From Pseudomonadota bacterium (GTDB taxonomy: Bacteria; Pseudomonadota; Gammaproteobacteria; Steroidobacterales; Steroidobacteraceae), in assembly GCA_023423935.1 (NCBI GenBank), contig JAFAEQ010000078.1, positions 62,001-126,000 on the forward strand: 64,000 nt of DNA. The letters are read 5' to 3'. A program made the position numbers and the translations under genes. Each line of letters opens with the position of its first letter. Positions within the stretch are counted from its first letter, which is position 1. Shown in pieces: positions 43,763-51,804 of this stretch. Below the pieces are notes generated by a model. It had not been told where the DNA came from, ran no database searches, and saw only the letters and a list, made by a program, of their open reading frames with translations.

Positions 43763-43901
43763 CTAGGCTCTAGGCACTAGCCAGAATCCGGGCAACTTGC
43801 TTCCGCATTCGACGATCAATTTGTACAACTTGGCATGAGATTTAGGTCGCGCTGCAGCTGCGTCAGTCTTCTCTGGCTACAGCCTACAGCCTAGCGCCTA
43901 G
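43763..43901. repeat. CTAG-heptad inverted repeat, copy 2 (purH-purD)
   Basis: CTAG starts at 43763, 43770 and 43777, then CTAC at 43877 and 43884 and CTAG at 43891 and 43898: seven tetramers, all within arms of exact 7-bp step. The left arm GGCTCTAGGCTCTAGGCACT can pair with the right arm, which as read on the other strand starts GGCTCTAGGCGCTAGGC. The loop is about 100 bp. The element ends 24 bp before the purD start codon. Its design matches the element before accC, 26 kb away. Confidence 0.82.
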
Positions 43902-43906
43902 AGCCT

Positions 43907-43927
43907 CATGCCACGGGACGTGGCATG
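43907..43927 (+). promoter_or_regulatory. hairpin enclosing the purD start codon
   Basis: Perfect 8-bp stem CATGCCAC (43907-43914) and GTGGCATG (43920-43927) with the loop GGGAC. The ATG of purD (43925-43927) forms the end of the stem and the Shine-Dalgarno-like GGGA lies in the loop. This fold would hide the start codon unless opened, and suggests translational control of purD or coupling to translation from upstream. Confidence 0.6.
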
Positions 43928-45211
43928 AAAGTCTTAATCATCGGCTCCGGCGGTCGCGAACATGCATTTGCATGGAAAGTGGCGCAGTCGCCACGCGTGA
44001 CTGAAGTGTTCGTTGCACCCGGCAATGCTGGAACAGCATTGGAAGCGCGTGTGACAAACGTCGACATCGCGGTCGACGACATTCCAGGGCTGGTGAACTT
44101 CGCTTCGCGCGAGCGGATCGATCTGACGATCGTGGGTCCCGAAGCGCCGTTGGTGCTTGGAGTAGTCGATGCATTCGAAGCTGCGGGACTGCGTTGCTTC
44201 GGTCCGCACAGGCGTGCGGCGCAGCTCGAGGGCTCGAAGGCGTTCACGAAAGATTTCCTCACGCGTCACCGCATCCCGACGGCCGCATACGCCACGTTCA
44301 CCAAGGCTAACTTCGACGAGGCCTGGGTACGCAAGCAGCGCGCGCCGCTCGTCGTGAAGGCCGACGGCCTCGCTGCGGGCAAAGGCGTCATCATCTGCCA
44401 GACGATCGATGAGGCAATCGCCAGCGCGAAAGCAATGTTCGATGGTCAGTTCGGTGCCGCAGGCAACACTGTGGTCATCGAAGAGTTTCTGGAAGGTGAG
44501 GAAGCCAGCTTCATCGCGATCGTGAGCGGTACCGACATCCTTGCACTGGCTACGTCCCAGGATCACAAGCGCCGCGACGACGGCGATCAAGGACCGAACA
44601 CGGGCGGCATGGGCGCGTATTCACCGGCTCCGGTCGTCACTCCCGACATCTATGCGCGCATCATGAGCGAAGTCATGGAGCCGACCGTGCGCGGGCTCAT
44701 CAGCGACGGCACGCCGTACTTGGGCTTTCTCTATGCGGGTCTGATGATCGCGGCGGACGGCACGCCGAACGTGCTCGAATTCAACTGTCGCTTTGGCGAT
44801 CCGGAAACACAGCCGATCATGATGCGGCTGAAATCGGATCTGACTCAGCTCTGCGATGCTGCGATCGATAAAGGACTGAAGCAGACCGAAGCGTACTGGG
44901 ACGATCGCGCGGCCGTTGGCGTCGTGCTCGCCGCCGGTGGTTATCCCGAGGCGATCCGCAAAGGCGATGTGATCCACGGCCTGGAGGCCGCCGCAGAGCT
45001 CCCTGGCAAGGTTTTCCATGCCGGGACGAAGCTGGACGGCGATAAGGTCACCACGAACGGCGGACGCGTGCTGTGCGCAGTCGGCCTCGGCGACACGGTG
45101 CATGCCGCTCAACAAGCCGCTTATGCACTGGCCGATCGCATCCACTGGGACGGAATTCAGTACCGCCGCGACATCGGCTATCGCGCGATCGCTCGCGAGG
45201 CGAAGAAGTAA
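43925..45211 (+). CDS. purD: phosphoribosylamine-glycine ligase
   Basis: A 428-residue PurD, an ATP-grasp enzyme that joins phosphoribosylamine and glycine in the second step of purine synthesis. It shows the N-terminal KVLIIGSGGREHAFAWKVAQ, the ATP-grasp loop VVKADGLAAGKGVIIC and the GMGAYSPAPVVT and FNCRFGDPETQ segments. Length is typical. The ATG sits in an 8-bp hairpin. Confidence 0.98.
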   Translation: MKVLIIGSGGREHAFAWKVAQSPRVTEVFVAPGNAGTALEARVTNVDIAVDDIPGLVNFASRERIDLTIVGPEAPLVLGVVDAFEAAGLRCFGPHRRAAQLEGSKAFTKDFLTRHRIPTAAYATFTKANFDEAWVRKQRAPLVVKADGLAAGKGVIICQTIDEAIASAKAMFDGQFGAAGNTVVIEEFLEGEEASFIAIVSGTDILALATSQDHKRRDDGDQGPNTGGMGAYSPAPVVTPDIYARIMSEVMEPTVRGLISDGTPYLGFLYAGLMIAADGTPNVLEFNCRFGDPETQPIMMRLKSDLTQLCDAAIDKGLKQTEAYWDDRAAVGVVLAAGGYPEAIRKGDVIHGLEAAAELPGKVFHAGTKLDGDKVTTNGGRVLCAVGLGDTVHAAQQAAYALADRIHWDGIQYRRDIGYRAIAREAKK

Positions 45212-45310
45212 GACGGCCGCAAAGACCGCAAAAAGGAACAAGTCGGCCAGGACAGATCCAGAGTCATCAACTCTGTGTTCTCTGTGGACTCTGTGTGAGA
45301 TCTGATCTCT

Positions 45311-45634
45311 TCAGGTCGATTCGCGAATATCCACTTCGAAGCTCACTTCGATTTTTCGTCCGCTCGCGAGCTCGAAAAAGTGTTCGAGTCCATCGCGACT
45401 TGGTAACGACTGTGACAAGGCTTCGAGCTCGGCCCGGGGAATGCTGATCCAGATGCCAGTCGGATCGCTCTCCAGCTTCCATCCGCCGATCACTGCAGGT
45501 CGCACATTCACGCGGAAGGTGTGACTGCGAGGCAGCTCGAGATCCATATTCACCGCCTGCGATGAGATGAGCGCATCCAGCTCGGCTCTGTCCACTCGCA
45601 CACGCACTGCGCCATCTGAGAGTTTGATGTTCAT
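45311..45634 (-). CDS. small conserved protein (DUF7009-like)
   Basis: A 107-residue protein. I start at the ATG 22 codons inside the longer frame, because the upstream codons come from the GTGATGAC repeat (histidine- and arginine-rich translation). The N-terminal MNIKLSDGAVRVRVDRAELD and the short repeats of beta strands resemble a family of small uncharacterised proteins (DUF7009 type). No catalytic motif is seen. It converges with purD. Confidence 0.65.
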   Translation of the reverse strand: MNIKLSDGAVRVRVDRAELDALISSQAVNMDLELPRSHTFRVNVRPAVIGGWKLESDPTGIWISIPRAELEALSQSLPSRDGLEHFFELASGRKIEVSFEVDIREST

Positions 45635-45646
45635 GGGAGAGAAGAG

Positions 45647-45768
45647 GTGACGGCGGTAATGACAGTCATAACGGTGATGACGGTCAGAATTCAAGTCCAA
45701 CTCGTCTGCTCGCCGCCCATCGCGCTCCCTGTTAACTCTTCATTCTTGCCCGACATCACCGCCGTCAC
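45647..45768. repeat. GTGACGGCGG-type inverted pair downstream of the kinase gene
   Basis: Left arm GTGACGGCGGTAATGAC (45647-45663) and right arm GACATCACCGCCGTCAC (45752-45768), complementary at 15 of 17 positions. Next to the left arm the same kind of sequence continues (AACGGTGATGACGGTC). It resembles the repeat in front of purH, 3.5 kb away. It fills most of the gap between the kinase-like gene and the small DUF7009-like gene. Confidence 0.7.
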
Positions 45769-45776
45769 TTCCTCAT

Positions 45777-47891
45777 TCAATCATCGTCAACGATGAGAAC
45801 CGCCGCACGCGCCAACTCGCCGAGCTCGGTGGAACTGTCGATGGAGCGCAGCTCGACGAGGAACAGCTCCGTCGATTCCTTGATGGCGTCCGAAACCAGT
45901 GGAATCGTCAGCGTCACGGTGCTCGCACCCGGTTTGAATTGCTCTATGCCCGGCCCGATCGCGGCAAAGTCTTCGCCTGCGACAGCCGAGTTGGGCAGCA
46001 AAGCCCACTGAAACGATGCGGCCGAGCGCAGATTGCCGGTACGACGGACGACGAGGCGCACCGAACCGTCGCTTTCGGTCGCGACGTAGGTGTCCTTGTC
46101 GAAGGCAATACGACTCGGTCCTCCTCGGGCAGGCGCGGTGGGCGCAGGCGCGGCGGCCGCTGCCGCAGCGTTGTCGTTCGTTGCTGCGGGCGCCTGTTTC
46201 AAATCCACGGGGGCAGGTTCGCTCACAGGGGGCGCCGCCGGCGCGGTGCGATTCGCCTCCGGCACCACCCCAGTCTCGGTCGACGCCTGCGACGCTGGCT
46301 CGACAGTGTCTTCCGGCGACGGCTCAGAGAGCGAGCCTGGCGCTTCGACCGCAACAGTCGGCACCGACTGCGCATCGATGGCGGGAATGCGCAGATAGCC
46401 TTTCCAATACGCGAATGCAGCCGCTCCCAGAAGCAGCAGCGTGACCAGGAAGACCGCATAGGGGGTTGCGGAACGTGCCGGGCGCTGACGTGCGACGATC
46501 TGCTCGGACGCCGCGAAGCGTTGCGAAACCTCCAGGCATCCGAGCCCGGCGATCAACCCTGTCACATCGATCCGGCGATCTTCGCGGTCCCAACGCAGGC
46601 CGGTCTGCAACGCCGACCATTGCTTGTGTGTGAGACCCTTGATGCGCTGCGGAGCGCGACCTTGAGCGCGCGCCAGCGTGGCGGAACGTCCCCCGAACGG
46701 ATGATGTCCCGATAACAGCTCGTAAGCGATGCAAGCAAGACTGTAAACGTCATCGCTCGCCTGCGGCGCTTCGGAATTAACGCGCTCCTGACTGGCATAG
46801 GCGAACGTGCTGCTCGGCGCAGCGCCGCCGATGGCCGCATCGTCAATCCAAGGCTCTGAGCGCTTGGCATCGGCGTACTGACGGCGCACGAAGCCGAAAT
46901 CCATGACTTTCACTTCGCCATCGGCAGCGAGCATCACGCTGCCGGGTTTCAAATCGCCGTGCGGGATGCCACGCCGGTGCGCATAGGCAAGTGCAGCGCC
47001 AATACCGCCGATGATCGACAGGGCGCGATCCTTGGCCATGGGCCGATGGTCGAGTCGATCGAGCACCTCCGTGAGCAACTCACCGTCGAGCAGCTCCATC
47101 ACCATGAAGTACGTGGCGCCATCTCGATCGAGATCGTGCACGCTAACGATGTTCGGATGCGCGAGCAGCTGCGCCTGATGAAACTGCTGCTCGAGCTCAG
47201 CGAGGGTTTGCGGGCTGTCGCGATGGTTGAGCTTGAGCACTCGCACTGCGACACAGCGATCTGCTGGATCCAGATGTGAGCGATGGCGATCGAGTGCCTT
47301 GTAGACCGTACCGCCGTTTCCGCGGCCGAGAATCGTCAGGAGTTCGTACCGCTCACGCAGAATGCTGCCGGACGCGGTGCCGTCCTGTGGGGCGGGCTGA
47401 CGCGGCTTGGGAGGAACCGGCGGTGGACGCGTGAGCGGCTCGACATCGCGGCCGAACTGCAAGGGATCGACGAAAGAATTGTCACGGCGTGCCGGTGCGG
47501 CGGGCTCTTCACGCTCCACCATGAGCTTGCGCCAGCGGGTACCGGTGGAATCGGCCGGTGCGGGCGTCGGCTGCGGTTCACGCGGCGATTTCAGTTCTTC
47601 CGCGTCTTCCGTGTCCTCGGTCTGATCGACCACGCCGAAGACCAGCTGCGCGATGTCGCTCTTGAGCGAGCGGGCAAGCGCCGCATCGATGCGCCCACGA
47701 CGTTGATACTGGTCGAGCAGCGCCAGGGCGTCCCAGGGTGCTTCGGGATTGCTGCGGCAGATCTCCAGGAAGGACGCCTGCATCTGCGCACGATCACAGC
47801 GTCCCGCGGCGTAGTTATCCAGCCACGTAGCGAGGTCGCTGCGCGAATCGGCCGCTGCGTCGGGCGGATCCTTGTCCATCGAAACACTCAT
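45777..47891 (-). CDS. Ser/Thr kinase-like membrane protein with Calx-beta tail
   Basis: About 704 residues from the ATG at 47891. Order: N-terminal helical region, Pro-rich linker (about 100-175), kinase-like domain (about 181-445), a transmembrane helix (about 478-495), Pro/Ala-rich linker and a C-terminal Calx-beta domain (about 590-704: FDKDTYVATESDGSVRLVVR, ending LIVDDD). The kinase part has GRGNGGTVYK (189-198), HGDLKPGS (311-318) and DFG (331-333). The usual VAIK lysine is Arg217 (VAVR), and the catalytic-loop asparagine is Ser318, so activity is doubtful. The kinase lies in the cytoplasm and the Calx-beta part in the periplasm. No operon partner is evident. Confidence 0.82.
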   Translation of the reverse strand: MSVSMDKDPPDAAADSRSDLATWLDNYAAGRCDRAQMQASFLEICRSNPEAPWDALALLDQYQRRGRIDAALARSLKSDIAQLVFGVVDQTEDTEDAEELKSPREPQPTPAPADSTGTRWRKLMVEREEPAAPARRDNSFVDPLQFGRDVEPLTRPPPVPPKPRQPAPQDGTASGSILRERYELLTILGRGNGGTVYKALDRHRSHLDPADRCVAVRVLKLNHRDSPQTLAELEQQFHQAQLLAHPNIVSVHDLDRDGATYFMVMELLDGELLTEVLDRLDHRPMAKDRALSIIGGIGAALAYAHRRGIPHGDLKPGSVMLAADGEVKVMDFGFVRRQYADAKRSEPWIDDAAIGGAAPSSTFAYASQERVNSEAPQASDDVYSLACIAYELLSGHHPFGGRSATLARAQGRAPQRIKGLTHKQWSALQTGLRWDREDRRIDVTGLIAGLGCLEVSQRFAASEQIVARQRPARSATPYAVFLVTLLLLGAAAFAYWKGYLRIPAIDAQSVPTVAVEAPGSLSEPSPEDTVEPASQASTETGVVPEANRTAPAAPPVSEPAPVDLKQAPAATNDNAAAAAAAPAPTAPARGGPSRIAFDKDTYVATESDGSVRLVVRRTGNLRSAASFQWALLPNSAVAGEDFAAIGPGIEQFKPGASTVTLTIPLVSDAIKESTELFLVELRSIDSSTELGELARAAVLIVDDD

Positions 47892-47961
47892 TGCAGGCAG
47901 TCTATGTCGTGCCCTGTCACATGGCACCTGTCGCCCTGACCCGACTTGTATGCGAGTGGAA

Positions 47962-48474
47962 TCACCGTTGTGCGGGCAGGTGCTTTTCCATGCGGAAATC
48001 ATCCATGACGAAGCCGTTGCCGATATCTGCGACGATGGCTTCGGCGACATGGAAGCCAAGCCGCTGATAGGCCGCCACGGCCGGATTGCCCTTATTGACT
48101 GTCAGCCACAGCCCCATCAGACCCCTCTCCCCGGCCAAGTCCTCGATGAACGCCATGATCTGTCGGCCGGTTCCGCGGCCGCGACAGTCACGAAGCAAAT
48201 AAAGTTTGCTGATGAACAGGGACCGATCCGCCTGTTCCTGAACCGCGGCGTAGCCGATAGTGCCCCGATCCGCCTGTTGAACCCGGAAATACTCATATCC
48301 CTGAGCGATCTGAGCCGCCATCGCGGGCGCGCTCTGGAACTTCGCAACCATGTATTCGACCTGCTCGTGCCCGATAAGCGACACGTAGTATTCGAACCAG
48401 ATTTCACGAGCGAGATCTGCCAGGGCTGCAATGTCTTCCGGGGTGCGTACCGGCTCGAATGTCAGTGAGTTCAT
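47962..48474 (-). CDS. GNAT-family N-acetyltransferase
   Basis: A 170-residue GNAT acetyltransferase. The acetyl-CoA motif is in KLYLLRDCRGRGTGRQIMAF, followed by GLWLTVNKGNPAVAAYQRLG, a typical C-terminal part of GNATs that acetylate amines. Acceptor unknown. It is followed 70 bp later by the kinase-like gene on the same strand, which may be cotranscribed. Confidence 0.88.
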   Translation of the reverse strand: MNSLTFEPVRTPEDIAALADLAREIWFEYYVSLIGHEQVEYMVAKFQSAPAMAAQIAQGYEYFRVQQADRGTIGYAAVQEQADRSLFISKLYLLRDCRGRGTGRQIMAFIEDLAGERGLMGLWLTVNKGNPAVAAYQRLGFHVAEAIVADIGNGFVMDDFRMEKHLPAQR

Positions 48475-48516
48475 GGCCCAAGCCTAATCAGATTGCCAGT
48501 CGCGCTCCAGCCATGC

Positions 48517-49782
48517 TCAGTCTTTCAAGACTTGCTGCAATTGCGCGCGATCCAATCCGTCGCACCATTTGGCAACGACGATCGTCGCGACACCGTTGCC
48601 GACCAGATTCGTCAGCGCACGCGCCTCCGACATGAATCGGTCGATGCCAAGAATCAACGCAAGCGCTGCAACCGGCAACGTTCCGACTGCCGAGAGCGTC
48701 GCTGCGAGCACGATGAAGCCGCTGCCTGTGACTCCGGCGGCGCCTTTCGAGGTCAATAACAGAACCGCAAGCAATGTGAGCTGATCGAACACGGTCAGCG
48801 GAGTGTTGGTGGCCTGCGCGATGAACACGGCCGCCATCGTCAGATAGATGGAGGTCCCATCGAGATTGAACGAATAGCCCGTCGGGATGACCAGCCCGAC
48901 GATGGACCTCGCGCAACCTGCCCGCTCCATCTTCGCCATCATGCGCGGCAGCACGGACTCCGACGACGAAGTCCCCAGAACGATGAACAGCTCTTCGCGA
49001 ATGAAGCGGACGAAGCGCCAGATGCTGAAGCCGTGCGCCCGAGCAATAGCGCCGAGCACGCCGAATACGAACACCAGGCAGGTGAGATAGAAGCAGCCCA
49101 TGAGCCATGCCAGGTCACCCAGCTTCTTGATCCCGTAGTTGCCGATGGTGAATGCCATCGCGCCGAAGGCTCCGAGCGGCGCCAGTCGCATGATCATGCC
49201 GATGATGCGAAAGAGCACCTGACTGAAGCGGTCGATCAGATCCGCCACGGGCTTGCCGCGTTCGCCAATCGCATGCAGCGCAAATCCGAACAGCAATGCG
49301 ATCAGCAGGATCTGCAGGATCTCGCCCTTGGCAAAGGCATCAAAGAACGTGCTGGGAATGACATTCAGGAGAAAGTCGACCACGTTCTGCGATTCCGCCG
49401 CGCGCGCATACTCAGCGACTTTTGCGGAATGCAGCCCTGCCGGATCGATGTCCATGCCGGCGCCAGGCTTGACCACGTTCACGACGAACAGCCCGATGAG
49501 GAGCGCGAGGGTGCTGACGATCTCGAAGTACAGCAACGCGATCAGACCGGTGCGGCCGATGGACTTCATGCTCTCCATCCCCGCGATGCCACTCACGACA
49601 GTGCAGAAGATCACCGGTCCGATCAGCATCTTCACCAGCTTGATGAAGCCGGTGCCGAGCGGCTCGAACAGGATCGCGATGTGCGGGAAATAATGGCCCA
49701 GCAGCACGCCGATCGTGATGGCGATCAGGACCTGCAGGTAGAGAGATCGGTACCAGGGTGCGGGAAAGACGTCGGGCTGCAT
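48517..49782 (-). CDS. dctA: dicarboxylate/amino acid:cation symporter
   Basis: A 421-residue member of the DAACS family (DctA/GltP type), which imports C4-dicarboxylates or glutamate/aspartate with protons or sodium. The N terminus reads LYLQVLIAITIGVLLGHYFP, the reentrant-loop serines SSSESVLPRM and the PTGYSFNLDGTSIYLTMAA motif are present. I use ATG 49782, not the GTG three codons before. The closest match by eye is DctA, but glutamate specificity cannot be excluded. Confidence 0.88.
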   Translation of the reverse strand: MQPDVFPAPWYRSLYLQVLIAITIGVLLGHYFPHIAILFEPLGTGFIKLVKMLIGPVIFCTVVSGIAGMESMKSIGRTGLIALLYFEIVSTLALLIGLFVVNVVKPGAGMDIDPAGLHSAKVAEYARAAESQNVVDFLLNVIPSTFFDAFAKGEILQILLIALLFGFALHAIGERGKPVADLIDRFSQVLFRIIGMIMRLAPLGAFGAMAFTIGNYGIKKLGDLAWLMGCFYLTCLVFVFGVLGAIARAHGFSIWRFVRFIREELFIVLGTSSSESVLPRMMAKMERAGCARSIVGLVIPTGYSFNLDGTSIYLTMAAVFIAQATNTPLTVFDQLTLLAVLLLTSKGAAGVTGSGFIVLAATLSAVGTLPVAALALILGIDRFMSEARALTNLVGNGVATIVVAKWCDGLDRAQLQQVLKD

Positions 49783-49855
49783 GCGACGCACAGGCTACAG
49801 ACGGCCGTGCGCGTTGCAAGCATGAAACGCGTCGTGCGTACTCTCGGATCAGCGA

Positions 49856-50362
49856 TCAGAGAGCAGGCGCGGAGAAACGCGCGCCGGCTACCGTACCCGG
49901 AGTGCCGTTCACCCAGATATGTCCTTCGCGGGGATGCAGGCGAATGATGAGCCCGAGAGGCCGAACGGCCTCTTTGCATTCGACCGGCAAGCGTCCATCG
50001 GCGAAATAGGCTTTTGCCAGATCCAGCACCGTGGCTGCCGGCCCCGCCATTCCAGGCGTTTGCGGCGTGTGACCGAGGATGCTCACGCGCCAGCTCTGCT
50101 TGCGACCGCCTGCGCTGCGCAGCTCCTTGCAGAAGCGATCCATCAGTAGTAGCGCCGAGCTCAAGGTGTTATCGGTGAGATCGAGCGGCTTGTCGTGGTC
50201 GGTGGCGACATAGCGAAGATGCAGCAGCCCACCGACCGGCTGCGTGTCGTCGTATACGCAGATGGCCACCGCGCCCGTGATCTCGGTTGCCAGCAACGTG
50301 GCGTCGCGGGAGACGCAGTAGGTGTCAGGCTGGACGATGGTTTCCGGGGGCGATACAGACAT
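49856..50362 (-). CDS. CheD-like protein lacking the catalytic cysteine
   Basis: A 168-residue protein matching the chemoreceptor glutamine deamidase CheD fold. The opening PDTYCVSRDATLLATEITGA matches the CheD N-terminal region. At the position of the catalytic cysteine (GSCVAVCLYD in CheD) it has TGAVAICVYD, so Ala31 replaces the cysteine, whereas the catalytic histidine (His48 in GGLLHLRYV) is kept. It probably cannot deamidate and might bind chemoreceptors or other partners only. I start at ATG 50362, with GGAA six bases upstream. No chemotaxis genes are near. Confidence 0.75.
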   Translation of the reverse strand: MSVSPPETIVQPDTYCVSRDATLLATEITGAVAICVYDDTQPVGGLLHLRYVATDHDKPLDLTDNTLSSALLLMDRFCKELRSAGGRKQSWRVSILGHTPQTPGMAGPAATVLDLAKAYFADGRLPVECKEAVRPLGLIIRLHPREGHIWVNGTPGTVAGARFSAPAL

Positions 50363-50554
50363 CAGCGTTCCGTGGTGACTCAGAGCATGCATCGACGCTC
50401 TGGACAGGCATATTGCCGGTGCGCGCCGCACGCCCGTTGTGGCGTGGGTCACGAAAATCCGCTCGCTGACGACCGCCCGTCGGCACGACTGACACGTTTG
50501 GGTCAGAAGTGTCATGGCTTGGCGACGCCATGACCTCCGCACGCATTGTCGCGT

Positions 50555-51025
50555 TCAGCTTTTCGGTTCAGTCGGCTTTCTCACGCCGCCGAACGTCAGC
50601 GCTCCGGTAGCCAGGAACACCTCGCGCAGAAAGCACACCATCGCCGCCGCAAGGCTCAGAAGCGCAATGACGAATGCGATCGCAATGGGCAAGGCAAGAT
50701 CCAGCCGCAGCGATGAGCTGACGAACAGCGTCGCCACGACCAGCGACACCAGCAGGCCGCACACCACACACAGTCCGATCGCCCAGTTGATCAGCGTCGC
50801 GCGCTTCGACAACACGCGCAAACGCGCGTACAGGTCCTCTGCGAGCTCCGGCGTGGCCGTGATCAACCGTTCCTCCATGATACGTGCGCGATCAATGATG
50901 CGACCGATGCGCGACGCCAGCACATTGAGCGTCGTACCGACGCCGGCGAGCAGGAACACCGGCGCGACCGCGAGCTGGATGACCTGCGCGAGACTGGTGA
51001 CGTGCGACAAGGAGTCCATCAGCAT
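50555..51025 (-). CDS. DUF2721 membrane protein
   Basis: A 156-residue protein with three predicted transmembrane segments: LAVAPVFLLAGVGTTLNVLA near the N terminus, then two hydrophobic helices in the C-terminal half. The conserved RIGRIIDRARIMEERL between the first and second is typical of DUF2721. Function unknown; it should lie in the inner membrane. It is a free-standing gene. Confidence 0.85.
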   Translation of the reverse strand: MLMDSLSHVTSLAQVIQLAVAPVFLLAGVGTTLNVLASRIGRIIDRARIMEERLITATPELAEDLYARLRVLSKRATLINWAIGLCVVCGLLVSLVVATLFVSSSLRLDLALPIAIAFVIALLSLAAAMVCFLREVFLATGALTFGGVRKPTEPKS

Positions 51026-51063
51026 CTGATCAGTCGCCTCGAAGTAGCGGATTCACGCTCGAA

Positions 51064-51672
51064 TCACTTGATGAGACCTTCGACCTTCATCGCTGCCTGA
51101 ACTGCAGGTCTGTGCGCAACGTGTGCCTGGAATTCCTGGATACGCGCAAACGCACTGAGATCCACGTGCGTGACGCGCGACCAGCTCAGAGCGACGAACA
51201 GGTAAATATCCGCGACCGAGAGCGTCTCCCCGAGCAGGTACGAGGTTCGCTGCAGGGCGCCTTCCACATAGGCGAGGCGCTTCGCGAGCTGCGCTCTGGC
51301 TATCTCGGCGTATTCGGCGGGCGTCTGCGGATGAAACAGCGCACCGTAAGACCGATGCAACTCAGTCGCGATGAAGCTCAGCCATTCGATCAGCCGATAG
51401 TACGCAAACGTATCGCGCGCCGGCGCCAGGCCAGACTGAGGATACTGATCCGCAAGGTATTGAAGAACGGCCGTCGCTTCGGTGAGGCGCTCGCCTGAAT
51501 CCAGCTCGAGCACTGGCACGTAGCCATTGGGATTCACAGCGCGAAAATCGACGCCCGCCTCGGTGAGCTTGGTACGAGGATCGACCCGGATCGCCTCGAA
51601 GTGGGCGCCGACCTCACGAAGGACGATGTGGGGCGCAAGCGAGCATGCGCCGCGGCTGTAGTAAAGCTTCAT
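51064..51672 (-). CDS. glutathione S-transferase
   Basis: A 202-residue GST of the bacterial beta type. The N-terminal thioredoxin-like domain starts KLYYSRGACSLAPHIVLREV, with the serine/cysteine pair at the glutathione site (SRGACSLA, family-typical), and the C-terminal helical domain contains the SVADIYLFVALSW segment. It conjugates glutathione to electrophiles or binds them. I use the ATG at 51672, not the longer frame. It diverges from the next gene. Confidence 0.92.
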   Translation of the reverse strand: MKLYYSRGACSLAPHIVLREVGAHFEAIRVDPRTKLTEAGVDFRAVNPNGYVPVLELDSGERLTEATAVLQYLADQYPQSGLAPARDTFAYYRLIEWLSFIATELHRSYGALFHPQTPAEYAEIARAQLAKRLAYVEGALQRTSYLLGETLSVADIYLFVALSWSRVTHVDLSAFARIQEFQAHVAHRPAVQAAMKVEGLIK

Positions 51673-51804
51673 GCCTCTCCTGTGAGCGAGCGTTGCAGCG
51701 TGCAACCTTACACGAATTGGCCGGCGCAGTGCCCCGCCTTGCAACCCTTTACGCCTCGTCCGCGTCAAAGCTTGCACAACCCCGCCCCGATGCCCGGAGG
51801 ACTC

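Noticed and set aside
45635..45700. 22-codon N-terminal extension of the DUF7009-like protein
   Set aside because: It is a His/Arg-rich translation of the GTGATGAC repeat and does not resemble protein; the internal ATG fits the family start.
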